Positions 33,300 through 45,405 of a DNA stretch of 64,000 bases are shown here, piece by piece. Under the pieces are notes generated by a model. The model was not told the DNA's origin. It ran no database searches and saw only the letters and a program-made list of their open reading frames with translations. The position numbers and the translations under genes are program-made. The stretch comes from Trichosphaerium sp. ATCC 40318 (taxonomy: Eukaryota; Discosea; Flabellinia; Trichosidae), in the NCBI GenBank assembly GCA_038496445.1, contig JALMLS010000228.1:372001-436000 (forward strand). The letters run 5' to 3'. Positions within the stretch are counted from its first letter, which is position 1. Each line of letters opens with the position of its first letter.

Positions 33300-36200
33300 A
33301 TGGCAATACTGAATACTATTTCTTGGCTATTTGTGATGCATATCTGTACGACTAGCGATAAAATATAGGAATAATCAGTTTACAATCCCCGGAATTTATA
33401 ACAATTGATTGTTTAAACAAAGGCTTTGTATCATCTCATGCAGTTTACGAGTGTACAACGGAAGGTTGTCAACAATTAATATCAGTAAACCCTTCATATG
33501 ATGATCTTGTAGACCTCAGAAGGGATGTAGGAGGCTCCGCTACTGAACTAGTACGACACAGTCTATTTTAGAAAAGATATTACATTTTTTTAATATTCTT
33601 TTTGTGTTTATTTATAAGTAGGTTGATACACCTGTAGTCCTATGGCGTATAACATATCTTGATTGTGCGGATAACACGGGAATTGGTTTCGATGACCCAA
33701 CGATAGGCGCAGATGTACACTAATTTAGAAGTTCTGTTTTATCGACACATTTAGCTGTTGTATGTGTTTTATGCTTATTTTTTTCGCAGGCTAGAGCTGT
33801 AATCGCGGCTGTATTGTCTTTTATCGGCAACGGGTTAGATTTCCCTTCTGGTAGTGGTACGCGCGTTATTGATAGTCGGAGTGACTATCCGGCTGGAAAT
33901 ATCACGTGATTAACGTAAAGATGTTAAATACGCTAAGTTGTTATTGTTCGCGCTAAATTCCTATAGATCAGCGTACTTTAGACGTAGAAATGCGGTTATC
34001 GTTGAATGTACAAAACAGTCTTACTTTAGCGTTTGCCGGAACATTTTTCTTTAATTCTCCGAACAGCTTTAACACAGGGTTTGTTAGACTTTTTTTTTGC
34101 TTACTGTTTTTTGAAATGATTTACGTTTTTTGTGCATAGGTTTGCGGAGTTCCATTATACTAATAATGCAGATCCTTTCCCAGGTTCCCCAGATTTCATT
34201 GCGACAGTTAATTTCGGGAATGGTAAAAAAAGGACTGATGGAATGAAAAAAATATTGATGTTCTTTTAGATTTTTTTTTCGGTCTTACAGGATCACCCAG
34301 TAATACTCAGTTCGATTTTTAGTACGCCAAGTATGATTCCATATTCTTCTAATTTCTTGCAAGCTCTTTAATTCTCCACGAATTTACACATGCTATGGGA
34401 TTTCTATCGTTGACAGGTAATAAGAAGATTGTTTTTTTTGTTTGCTTTACACCTAAAAACTAACAGCTCGAAGCGGAGGACGGTACTTCCCAATTATCAA
34501 GCGTGCGTTATTATAGTATCATACAACCTTTAATGTTTGTAACTATAGAATAACGCTAGATCTACTTTCGATAGACTTATGTTCATTGAATCAATGTCAA
34601 CTGCTGTTTTTGCAAATGATGGTTCACTAAACGTGCCAGCAAACTTTAACACGTAATGCTCTTAGTACTAGTTTAGCATACGTATATAACCTATATAGGG
34701 GTGCTCAGGGACAAGTTAGTATAACCAGTGCAACGATAGCATCGCAATGTAGTAACACACCTGTTGTTTTTACGCCGACACCGTATTCGTAAGGACTTGC
34801 TTTCTTCGACAAAAATCTCAACTTACCACTTCGTTTAGAGAAAGTAGTTTATCTCATCTAGACAATAACTTCATAACAAACGCTCTAATGAATCCATCCC
34901 TCAACTCTGGTGTAATGGTGAGACAATACTTACCTGAAGAAGTGTCAATATTAGAGGGTACAATTATCTACAAATTTACCTAGCTCATTACTGTTTTGTT
35001 AGAACTTGGCTGGGTGTTTGGTAATACTATTGCCTCTTGTTCAAGTGCAATGACTCCACCAACAACATTGGCACCTACTACATTACCACCAACTACCTTA
35101 CCGCCAACATTAGCACCTACTACATTACAACCAACTACCTTGCCACCAACAACATCACCTCCAACTACACTGTCTCCAACTACAACATCTCCAACAACAG
35201 TACCACCAACGACCATACCGCCAACAACAGTGCCTCCTACTGTGCAACCTACTACATTACCACCAACTACCTTACCACCAACAACAGTATCACCGACCAT
35301 ACCTCCAACTACACAACCACCAACAACGTCTCTCCCAACAACATTGCCTTCAACAGTTGCTCCAACAACCTTTCCACCAACAACGTCTCCCCCAACAACA
35401 CTGCCTCCAACAGTTGCTCCAACAACAGTATCACCAACAACGGTACCACCAACGACAATGGCCCCAACTCAGATTCCAACAACTTTACAACCAACAACAA
35501 ACCCTCCAACAACAGCGCCACCAACAACATTACCTCCAACTACACTATCTCCAACGACTTCACCGCCAACAACAGTACCTCCAAGTGGTACTATTACAAA
35601 CCCTCCAACTACAATATCCCCCACCACAAGCGCTCCTACATTGCCACCAACTACAGTACCACCCACTACGCTTGTACCTTCAACACTTCCCCCAGTTACA
35701 ATAGTACCTACAACTATGGTGCCAACTACGTTATCACCTAATACAATAGCACCCACCACAGATTCTCCAACAACAATACCACCAAGTACTCAACCTCCAG
35801 CAACAAATCCACCAACAACGGCTCCTCCATTTACACCTCCGCCAACGACACATCCTCCCACAACTGTAGCACCAGGTACAAGCCCACCTACTACATTTGC
35901 GCCGCAAACGCAACCACCCACAACCAACCAACCAACCACACTATCACCAACAACACACTCACCTAGTACTGGACCAACAACACTTCCACCAACAACATTG
36001 CCTCCTGTAACATTACCTCCAACTACAACATTTCCATCAACTGTAGCTCCTACAATGACTACAACAGTATCACCAATTACACTATCGCCAACAACTTCAC
36101 CTATAGCAAACCCTCCTTCTACAACAAGCCCTACTACTCAACCACCAACAACACTGGCGCCTACAACAGTAATGTCAACACCTTCAGCATCAGGCTCTCA

Positions 36201-37618
36201 AACCACAACTCTACCACCTACGACGCTTCAACCGACAACACAGGCTCCAACCACAGCTCCACCATCCGCAATATCTCAGACGCTATCTATCATCGATGCA
36301 AGGACTGGAGCGATACTTGCTGTAGTTAACAATGATGACATAATTGATTTGGCGACAATTACTACCAACTTAATTGTGCTTAGAGTATCTGCTCCAGGAG
36401 CAACACGTGTTGCGTTCAATGTAAATGGCCAAACGAGTCATTCATTCTCTGAACCTTTTGAAAGTTCTCCGTTTGTTCCATCACGTGGTAAGACACTTTT
36501 CGATCTTTGTCTTCTAATAACGTACAATCAGGCGAAGTGGTTTTTTCAGCACAAGGGTTTTTTGGAAGTACCCCTATGACGCCTCTTTCTCTTGTCTTTA
36601 GTTTTCAAATCGCGCAAATATCTGGAGACCCTCATTTTGTTGGATTTCGTGGACAGCGCTATGATTTTCATGGGTATGCTGGAAAGGTATTCAAGTAAGT
36701 ATGAATCTAGAACTATGACATACTAATTAGCGTTGTAGTATAATCACAGATAGAGGTATACATGTGAACTCTCTATTTGTGGATGCAGACCTTAGACAAC
36801 ATAAAAGAAAGACATACATGGGCGCTATCGCGATTAAAGGTACAGTGGTATTGCATCTTCTTTAAGTTTAAAGTTCGTCATAGTATGTCATCCTATGGAA
36901 GGAGAACTACGTTTCTTGTTTTCTTGTAATAGAGGTGATTCTGATGAAGAAGTATCTTTACTGTTTCAAAATGGGACAAAGATTCACATTAAACCTCACA
37001 AAGTACTCGATTTTGGCAACCCATTGCACCTCAAGAGGTATTTCTTCGGAAAGAATGTTCATGCCACTGATCAATTCATCTTTAGGAGTGGATTGAATAA
37101 CAGCAAGACTGTTGTTACATCTGTGTATGGATATAAATTTCAATTCAGGCTTTCGTCAAGTAAACACTCAACATGCCACGTGAACATTAGGTCAAAGTAT
37201 ATCCATAGGTTTGATCCTTATCCACATGGTACAGTACAACTAAACTTGGGATATCTACCAACAAGTGTGTAGGTGTTCTTGGACAAACAACAACTAGTCC
37301 GCCAAATGTTGTAGGCATCGGACGGAATAGTCTTAATGTAGTTGAAGGAAAGGTTGAAGATTATATTGAAAAAGGCTTATTCTCACACTCAACAAAGCAC
37401 TCTTTGTATGAACTTACTTGTTTACCTGTTTTGCACGTGATGGATGCTACTGGAATGAGTGGTTGGGCTGAGTAGCCGACAACTTTTAACACGATTCATT
37501 GACTCTGTAAGTATTAATAAACTATTGCTTTGTATTTAGAAAAAACGCAAAGTGTTTAGAAATCTGCAAAGGGAAACCACAACAGATAGATGTTTGCGCT
37601 AGAGGCACTAGACTGTGA
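33300..37618 (+). CDS. Secreted zinc metalloprotease - PTT-repeat mucin - VWD domain protein
   Basis: A signal-like start (MAILNTISWLFVMHI) at 33300 leads to exons giving YECTTEGCQQLISVNPSYDD, then PVVLWRITYLDCADNTGIGF. A short-motif zinc site follows, HEFTHAMGF (near 34377), in the HExxHxxGF form. TFDRLMF, NALMNPSLNSG and EELGWVFGN follow as in secreted metzincin-like families. Residues from about 35056 to 36270 are P-T-T repeats, typical of O-glycosylated mucin stalks. After a beta-sandwich-like piece (LIVLRVSAPGATRVAFNVNG) comes a VWD start, ISGDPHFVGFRGQRYDFHG (36630-36680), with Cys-bearing exons to DVCARGTRL at 37618. The splice of exon 1 and the final exons are uncertain. Likely a surface or matrix protease. 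An in-frame alternative 3' end runs to 37784. Confidence 0.8.
35050..36270 (+). repeat. Mucin-like P-T-T coding tandem repeat
   Basis: About 1.2 kb of imperfect 9-18 nt units (CCAACAACA, CCTCCAACTACA and variants) encodes Pro-Thr-Thr-(Leu/Val/Ser)-x-Pro repeats. The strand is almost free of G. Synonymous codon variation suggests an old array kept for the protein rather than a fresh expansion. Thr density fits heavy O-glycosylation. Confidence 0.95.
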
Positions 37619-37965
37619 TGTCTTCTTCCCAAGGAAAAGTTGGATGGATGCCCAAAAAATGGATTCTAAAATAAAGTCAAGCAGCACGTTCCAATTAACT
37701 CACGGGAAGCCTCAATTAAAACCTTTCACTGTTCTTGATGCAAAACCAGAGGCACAAGAAGGAAAAGGTGTTGGCTTAATTTGAAAAGGGTATGAAATGA
37801 ATAGAAGACTTTAAAACTGTCACAATACCCTCTTTTCTATCCTTTAATGATCCTATGATGCCCTTTTAGTCTTTGTACCTCGAAATCCTGCAGCAAAGCC
37901 CGTAGCACATTTATTTAAGTATCACAATATATCTGTTCAGATCAAATCTTTGAAAACACGTTGGC
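37619..37965. other. Short intergenic stretch, possibly including an alternative end of the mucin gene
   Basis: A frame at 37590-37784 overlaps the mucin gene end in another phase and could be an alternative last exon; its product is hydrophilic and unremarkable. The remainder up to 37965 is likely promoter for the next gene. Confidence 0.35.
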
Positions 37966-39171
37966 ATGACAAGCGTATCTATCACTTCGCTTCTAATCAT
38001 CGCTGTACTTACGTTCGTTACTGCTCAGCCACAAAAGCCGATTGTTTATATCAGCTACTTTCGCAATCCTGACTGTACAAACCTTATCGTATCGCGTCGT
38101 ACGTCTTTATCTGTTTCTACAGTAATTATTGCCTCTTTTTTAACAACGCCAACTACAGCTGTAACCCTTGGCTTGAACGTGGCGTATTCAACATTCGACG
38201 ACTGTGAGAGGTCGATTGGTTGTTTGTTGGGAAGAAACGCTTCTGGTTGTCCTGAAGAGGCAGTAATTAGTTCGATTCAACATACATCAATAAGTCCAGC
38301 AGGAACAAATGCTACGCCTGGATTTCAGAAGGCCTGGGGATGTCATTCAAGCAAATTACACTTTGGTTGTTATGCCATGTTCACCTACCAACGTCCAGCA
38401 GCATGTAGAACAGAAACAGTAGATCCAACAGCTGAAAACAAATTCTATATTAATATGTACAAAGACGATCAATGTAGCAATTTTCTGGTTACTAGAGGCA
38501 CGTGTTTTTTGGGAACTAGTCACGTGATTATTTTTGAGTTGTGTAATTGTTTTTAGGATTCTCTGCTCCTGGTTCTTTCGAATTTAAGGCAGACTCAAGC
38601 ATAGCGCCGCGCACAACATGTGAACAACATGCTGAGTGTTTTGTAAACCCTGACTTACCTCACTGTGACGAATTGCTGGCTACTTTTGCAATTCGTAGTA
38701 TTAACTCGACTACTTTAATCGCTGCAGGGCCCGGAGGTATTGATAATGTTCTTCCAGTTGGTGCTTGTATTGGAGCAGCTCTTCATCCAGGTTGCTTCCT
38801 CAAGGTATTTATATTAATGAACGCTATTTGGCGGAACGACTCTGCGATTCTATTACAACTCAAGTTGTTCCTTTGTCATTCTAACTACTGGTCATAGATA
38901 TCCCATCGCGTACCTCTTCATTGTCAAGTTGGTTGCGTATCTGGATACATAAGAAATGGAGAATGCGTGTATGTTAAACAAAGGAATTACTTTGCATGAC
39001 TTTATTTTAATTGTGTTTTTTAGGTGCCAATCTAGAGCGTGCTCTTGTGATGATGGAAGAAGGGAATGTATTTGTGATGATAGCTGGGGATGCTCTGCAG
39101 TAGATATAGTTAGAACACCACCTACTTATACAGTCTCACAAGGAGGACAATCATGTACATGCACATGGTAG
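37966..39171 (+). CDS. Secreted Cys-rich protein with internal duplication
   Basis: ATG at 37966 starts a clear signal peptide (SITSLLIIAVLTFVTAQP). Two similar halves follow. The first has VYISYFRNPDCTNLIVSR, then CERSIGCLLGRNASGCPEE. The second has KFYINMYKDDQCSNFLVTRG, then CEQHAECFVNPDLPHCDE. Each half is broken by an intron at the same point (after the SR/TRG), which supports duplication. The C-terminus is Cys-dense (CQSRACSCDD, ECICDDSWGC, SCTCTW), EGF- or defensin-like in spacing. Several N-x-S/T sites are present. It ends with TAG near 39171. Sits between two other secreted-protein genes. Function unknown; probably an extracellular or cell-surface protein. Confidence 0.75.
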
Positions 39172-39839
39172 TACAAATATCACAACAATAAACGTTTGGT
39201 TATAAATTCTACTTGCCACCTTTTGACTACAATGCCAGAATCTGTCACTTTAATCATGTTAGTACTAACACCATGAAGAGCAATAACATCCTTAATATTG
39301 TTTATGTAATATATTGAGTTTAGTTCAGAACACCCAGCGTATTTACAAGTGAAAGTAGCGAATGCCCAACCATCCTGTTGCATGGAAGAAACGGAGCCAG
39401 GTTATGTAAGCACTCCACTTTTAAAACAAAATTACTTATGCTCTTTAAAATACTTTTATACCGTTGATGATTGGTATAATAGTAGTCAAGTATGATGTGA
39501 ATAACTAGGTACAAGCGTTAGGTATTTGATTATAGTGATGTAGTCTACAATGACTCTAAAAATAGTTTAATTTAGTGACTTTTTTAAGTAGAGTTTAGCT
39601 ACGTCGGTTTGAGTTTTGTTACTGTATATAGGTGTTAGTGGTTGTAATTAATACCATCACGCGTTGCTGTTTTAAAATTAAAAGCCAACAAGTGCCTCAC
39701 ATATGTTGAATAAAAGTAGTTGAAATTTATGGTTTTCCCAATCTACAGTGATGTTATATGCAGTGTTCTACACTTTTCTTGTTTTGAACTGGGTACATGA
39801 CGCGGTAGGACAACTATGAGCAATTGCAAAAATACACTG

Positions 39840-39946
39840 TAGCCGGAAATGTTTTGGTTCGTATAAGTGCTCGTTTAAGAAACTTCAGCCCAATTACTGC
39901 AGGCAGCGTTTGTAGGAGCTTACCAAGGGATACCTGGCCATGGTAG
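39840..39946 (+). pseudogene. Decayed fragment of the FG-GAP/propeller gene
   Basis: About 107 nt here closely match 45020-45127, near the 3' end of the intact gene: both carry GGAAATGTTTT, CGTATAAGTGC, CGTTTAAGAAACTTCAG and TACCAAGGGAT. The copy has substitutions and a small insertion in the GCAGGCAGCG stretch that breaks the frame, and flanking exons are not recognisable. It marks a local duplication in which only one exon is still readable. Confidence 0.85.
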
Positions 39947-40344
39947 TATACATTTTATTTTGTGTTAGTTCTTACAAGATTTGTCAAAACAACAAGATCT
40001 GAAGGATGTTACAAGTTCTAGAAAAACCATAATTCACGTCTACAATGCACATATTATTGCGACACCACGTGTTATTACCCATTTTATTTTATTTGGTACT
40101 TAGCTTTTGTGTTCTGTTGACGTACAACAGTTTTTCTCCCATACTTTTCAACTGATTATACGTATGTTAATACCGTACGCTCAGCGCAAGATACTTAGGA
40201 AGCGCTTGGAATTTTCTTTGAGGTTTTTTGACGTTTAATACTCCTCTTTACGCCTGAATGTGCCAGCATTCGCGCGTGGCGCTAGTAAGCTAACATGTAA
40301 AACAGCTTTAAAATTTCGGCCCTTTTTTATGGCTCCTTGGGTCA

Positions 40345-40535
40345 GTAGTAATGAAAGCGCAGAGCCTGTTAACAATTACAACCCAGAATGGGTCTTAGTT
40401 AAAATAGTTTCAATGAATGGATGTGATGCTCTTCTTATACTTTTATTACCGGTCATGTGATCATGTGAATTGGCAACGCAGATGGAAAATTTAGCATAAG
40501 TTCGTTTTTATCACGTGTAACCTACTGTTAAAGTG
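40345..40535 (+). repeat. Left arm of near-perfect inverted repeat (foldback)
   Basis: 191 nt matching, reversed, 40593-40784 with about one single-base gap and only a few mismatches. It starts GTAGTAATGAAAGCGC and includes TTATCACGTGTAACC near its inner end. The two arms could fold into a long hairpin around a 57-nt loop. Confidence 0.93.
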
Positions 40536-40592
40536 GTAATCTCACGTTCAAAACAATTTTCTCCAATACAATTTATTACACGTGATAAACGT

Positions 40593-40784
40593 CACTTTAA
40601 CGGTAGGTTACACGTGATAAAAACGAACTTATGCTAAATTTTCCATCTGCGTTGCCAATTCACATGATCACATGACCGGTAATAAAAGTATAAGAAGAGC
40701 ATCACATCCATTCATTGAAACTATTTTAACTAAGACCCATTCTTGAGTTGTAATTGTTAACAGGCTCTGCGCTTTCATTACTAC
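40593..40784 (-). repeat. Right arm of near-perfect inverted repeat (foldback)
   Basis: 192 nt, reverse complement of 40345-40535; ends GCGCTTTCATTACTAC. Arm-to-arm identity looks like about 97-98% by eye, so the duplication/inversion is young or maintained by gene conversion. I found no transposase and no clear flanking target-site duplication. A foldback or MITE-like element, or a replication-slippage palindrome, would explain it. Confidence 0.93.
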
Positions 40785-40786
40785 CA

Positions 40787-40853
40787 CCACAATTTATTAC
40801 ACGTGATAAAAACGAAGTTGTGCTAACTTTTCTGTCTGCGTTGCCAATTCACA
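40787..40853 (-). repeat. Third, diverged partial copy of the foldback arm
   Basis: CAATTTATTACACGTGATAA followed by AAACGAA and CTGCGTTGCCAATTCACA repeats, in the same orientation, the sequence at about 40568-40663, but lacks a 30-nt middle piece and has several mismatches. It suggests the arm is a dispersed or tandemly copied unit older than the perfect palindrome. Confidence 0.8.
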
Positions 40854-41029
40854 GCTAAATAACACGCGCTAGTGGTACTAAAATAAATCTACTCTCAATG
40901 CTATTCTTTACGCATGTATGATAAAAATTTATTGGCATTCTTTGCCATTTTTTGTTCACAAATTGGAAAGTTTCGTAATAAAATACTTAAGGACACTTAA
41001 ACTGTCCAAAACAAAACATAGATATAACC

Positions 41030-44000
41030 ATGACAACAACTCAGCTTCTTGGTTTCTTAATACTCTCTACTCTCTCTATTACTTGTTTTTGTTCATATGA
41101 AGGAACACACTTTCCTCGTCATAAACCAGGCAAAGCAGCTAAGTTCAGTAACCCTAAGAGAACAATGGTATGTATAACGGCGTTCTCATAAAGCCATCCT
41201 ACTTTTTGACAGTATCTTTGATTTGTTTTAATCTTGTATTTAGAGTGGTGCACCAAATGCGCCTACACACTTTGAACCTCTTGATGTGATGGTAGAAAAA
41301 CGTTTGGCGGAACATGAATCTACTAAACGTATCACTGGTCAAGCCGATCCACCTGTAGATGCTGATCCTTTCGCTGGAAACTACAAACTTGGTATTTCCT
41401 TACCTCTTTTCTTGTTATTGTTTTAACTTTTTTGTTCTTAGTATCACGTGATAACCTTCACTTGAGCTATACAAGGAATGGTAATTTCAAAGCTTATCAA
41501 AACGAAATGACTTTTCATGATGATCTTTCAACCGGGACACAAATATTCACACAAAGGGAGATGGAAGATGGGTACGCTTGTAGTTATATTTTAATCGAAC
41601 TGCTAACGACCACTTGTAGTGATACCAATCACGCTGATGGACGTCGTGCATTTTGTACAGTATCTGCGGATCTCAATGGAGATACTATTGTACGAATAGC
41701 TTTTATTTGGTGTTTACAAGAACTCTTTTTTAATATGGAATAGGATGAAGTTGTTCAAGTTTATGTTCATCTTGAAAACGATATTTTTGAGCTAACATCA
41801 ACAATCATCAGCTATGATGACAACCTTGTTCCTCAAGAAACAACAGCAACGTTGACCAGACTTCATCTTCTATATCCTTATGGAACACCACAACAAGTAG
41901 CATGTGCAGCAGGTGATTTGAATGGTGATAACAGGCACGTATCTTTGTGATTCTGGAGTTCTTTGTATGCTTATTTTTTTTAGAGAAGAGCTTGTAGTTG
42001 TTTTTCGTGTTAAGATTGGCGGTGTGTGGACAGAAGATAGACTAAATATGACTATTATTGAGTACAATGATGATTTCTCTTGGAGTAGCATTGAGAGAAT
42101 TGAAAATGTTGCGCGAACTTATGCAAGTTCATTTGTAAGCGATTACCACTTTAACTTTGATGTGACAATCGGTGATTTTAATGGTATGAGCTAAAAGAAC
42201 TTGGAAAATAATCTAATATTATGTAGGTGCTGGAAAAGGCTCTATTGCTGTAGGATGGGTTCAACGTAAACGCAGTAAGTCCATTTCTTTGATTTTATTA
42301 TAACTGTTGTCGTTTAGTCATTGGCCAAGCGCCGTTACTCAATATAGAATCTGGTGGATCTCCATGGATGGTGCGCAGTCTTTTTTACAATTGTTACAAG
42401 AACTAATGAATGTGTAGCATTTGTACAAAGTGCTTTCTCCACCCGGCACTCCCTCGATGAGTGTAGTTCGTACAACTGTTAATTCAGGAGGAGACTATGC
42501 TTTTAAACCAGACTTTCATTCGTATGCTTTACACGGGATATCACAAATACAAAGCACGTGATTTCAAATTCCATATCATAAATTACACCTTTAGTCATCT
42601 AATCGTGTTTTAGTTGAATCGGGAGACTTTAATGGAGATGGTGTTGATGAGATTGCTATGTATGCTGTTGGCTTATGTAGAAGTAACAACAATTGCAATA
42701 ACGCTCATCACAACTTTATTGTGCTCTTATATGCCACACCTTCTTTGTCATACGTTAAATATGTTCCTGGGTACTATATATTTCTTGTTTTGTACTTATT
42801 TGTTTAATGTTGTTAGGTCTTATGAGATCTTCCCTGCACCTATTTTATACCGCTCGATATATAGATTCGGGCATATTACTGTCGGAGATTTAAATGGAGA
42901 TTTGCATGACGAACTGGCCTTTACTTATTTTAGAGAATCGAGCCCTTTTGTTATTTCAGACAACTTTTTTACTATCATGCAGTTTTCGAACGATCTTGCG
43001 ACACAGCATGTTTCTTGGTCTTCAGTTAGGCAGTGTGGATTTGAAGGAGTACAATTAGCAATCGGTGATTTGAATTTGGATTTACAGGCAGAACTAATAG
43101 TAGCTGGTTGTAGTACGTCTCACAAAGTCTAATTTATTCCCAACTAACTATTGCAACCTTAGAAGTAAATGCTCTTGACTTTGCAAGCTTTTTAGTGTAT
43201 CAACCGCAAAATCCAAGTGCTTTTGATAAAGCTGAACTATGGACTGTGCACCTAAAAGCGTCCAGGGTGATTTCTTTTGCGCAAGGTAATCCGACGGGCA
43301 CTACTCAGTTCTATGCACTTGCTGGAAACTTTGATGGAAGATCTATCCGTGTTGGTCCACCAACATATAGACGATTATCAGATACTGTAGGAGCACTTGC
43401 TGTTATTGGTATACCTCCAGTTCATTATGATGTTCTTGATGATGGAACAGTTATCGATCTACGAAGTTATTTGTCCAGTAGAGATATAGCATTCAGTCAA
43501 ATCAAGAGAGAAAATGTACTGTTGTTGAAAAAATAGCTGACTGTACTAACGTTTGATTGCAGTCTAATACGAGGAGCTTAGCAGCAAGTTTCAGTCGTGA
43601 CTACGCGTTTTCAGCTTCTATTGGAACAGGCTCGGAAGGTTCATACAAAGGGCTTAGTGTATGTATTACAGTAGAAGCTTCATTCCTATTTTATTCTGTT
43701 TTTTATTTCTTCATTGTTTTTCTCACGTTGCTCAATAGTTCAAAACATCAAGTGCCATTGAAAAAGCATATGGTAAAAGTTTTGGGATTACTGCAAGTTC
43801 TTTCTCAGGTAAGTTACTCATGTTCTTAGCTTTATTGTGTTTAACTAAAACATAGGAAAGACTGTAACTGAAACAACTACAACAGGCACAAGTGATATTG
43901 TAGAACTACTTGAAATTAATTATGTACGCACTCTATCCTTTTTATATCGCTAATGACTCTTTTTTAAAGCATATGTGGGAGTATCCTATATACAACACAT

Positions 44001-45405
44001 CTTCAGACGAACGTGCAGGCTCGATTCTGGTTGTTTGGCCTACAAAACTAGATCCATATTGCACTGAGGATTGTGCACCTGAAGTTACTGAACAGTATGT
44101 CTTAAATATTGTTTACTGTTTTAATTCTGTTATAAGCTCATACGCTGGATATGAAGCCTCTTCTTGGGGACCAAACTATGAACCCGGGTTCGCAATACCA
44201 ACAACTAAATTTGATCTAACTCTTTTTTTAAAATAGAAATGTGCTATCTTATGTAGTGACTAATACTAATCCAATACCACCTGATATGCCTAATCAACCA
44301 CATGTTACACCTCTTCAATCATTTAGTACAGGAAGTGGTACAACCAAAACTATCCAATGGGACAGCTTAGTTGGAAATGGAGGTACTAAAATACTCTATC
44401 TATCTGCAACATTAACTAATTTTCTTCTTTACAGTCAGTCTCTCTTCAACGACTACAACAACAGTAACAACATCGGCAGGAATTGGATTTGAAATTCCAT
44501 TTATTGGAGGAGGTTCAAGCTTGGACGCATCAACTGAAGCATCATACACGTTAGTTTTCATTTGAATGTCGTCGTTGAACAAGATATACTAATTTCTGTC
44601 TTAGAGATGCCTCATTAAACGTGAGAGAATACTCAGCGGGTTCGTCCCTACAAATAGTCATTGATTACGAGCCATTACCTCAAGAGTGGAGTTTTCGAGT
44701 ATGTACTAAAATCAAGAAAGTGTTATCCTGTTCTTTTAAATGACGTTTTTCTAAAGGTTACTCCATACTTGTATTGGTCTACAGATGGTGGATATATGTC
44801 ACTTCAACACATAGCTGGTACAATAATGCTTTTCTTACTCATATAGACCCATACATAATTGTTTGTTCTAGATCTAGATGCAGCCTCTACCGGACCACAG
44901 TGGGCAAATGTTTACAACAAACCTGATCCAACATTCATAAAATGGGCAAGACATTCACCAGTACTATCAGCAAGAGATGAAACACGTGATATCAGGTTTT
45001 CTAGTATTACAAAAGATATCACCGGAAATGTTTTAGCTCGTATAAGTGCACGTTTAAGAAACTTCAGCCCAATTGCAGCAAGCAACGTACTTGTGAATGT
45101 TTACCAAGGGATGCCTGGAAATGGTGGTACATTTATTAGGTCGTTTGTGGTATACCTTGGTCCTTATGGTACAGCTGAAGTTCCAGAGTTCACTGCTCTG
45201 ATTAGAGAGTAAGATATTAAGATTTGAAAAAGTTGTTTTTAACACAAACTATAGGCACTTTCAAACTTGTATTTATTTTGATATTGATCCAAACGGCGAC
45301 ATTGATGAGATGCATGAAGGTTTTGGAAACCTAGCATATGCTTTAATTGATAGTCCTGCCATAACATGGAATAGACACTGTGTTACCAGAGGTGGTCTAA
45401 TATGA
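41030..45405 (+). CDS. Large secreted FG-GAP/VCBS propeller protein with beta-rich C-terminal domain
   Basis: Signal peptide MTTTQLLGFLILSTLSI at 41030. About sixteen exons. Repeated calcium-loop motifs DLNGD/DFNGD (SADLNGDTIDEVV, AAGDLNGDNREELVV, IGDFNGAGKGS, ESGDFNGDGVDEIA, VGDLNGDLHDELA, IGDLNLDLQAEL) form an FG-GAP/VCBS beta propeller. After it come a Ser/Thr/Gly-rich region (FSRDYAFSASIGTGSEGS, then TVTETTTTGTSD), EYPIYN, and a second Ser/Thr-rich segment (VSLSTTTTVTTSAGIGFEIP, GGGSSLDASTEASY). A final beta-domain ends NRHCVTRGGLI at TGA 45403-45405. Alternating Ser/Thr and small residues resemble membrane-inserting hairpins of pore-forming proteins. That is inference from composition only; a surface adhesin is the simpler reading. 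Confidence 0.78.

Larger units (their letters stand above)
39172..41029. other. Gene-poor, repeat-bearing interval
   Basis: About 1.9 kb without a supported gene. It contains a relic of the FG-GAP gene (39840-39946), a large inverted repeat (40345-40784) and a third partial repeat copy (40787-40853). Short frames at 39180-39514 and 40260-40460 are chance or lie in repeat DNA. Confidence 0.6.

Noticed and set aside
34980-35760. Long minus-strand Val/Gly-rich frames and other plus-strand frames (Asn/Thr-rich, Gln-rich) across the mucin repeat
   Set aside because: They are mirror readings of a G-poor tandem repeat that lacks stops in most frames. The plus-strand Pro-Thr-Thr frame is supported by flanking protease and VWD exons.
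37590-37784. Alternative last exon of the metalloprotease/mucin gene
   Set aside because: Kept only as a possibility; the Cys-rich alternative ending at 37618 fits the domain better.
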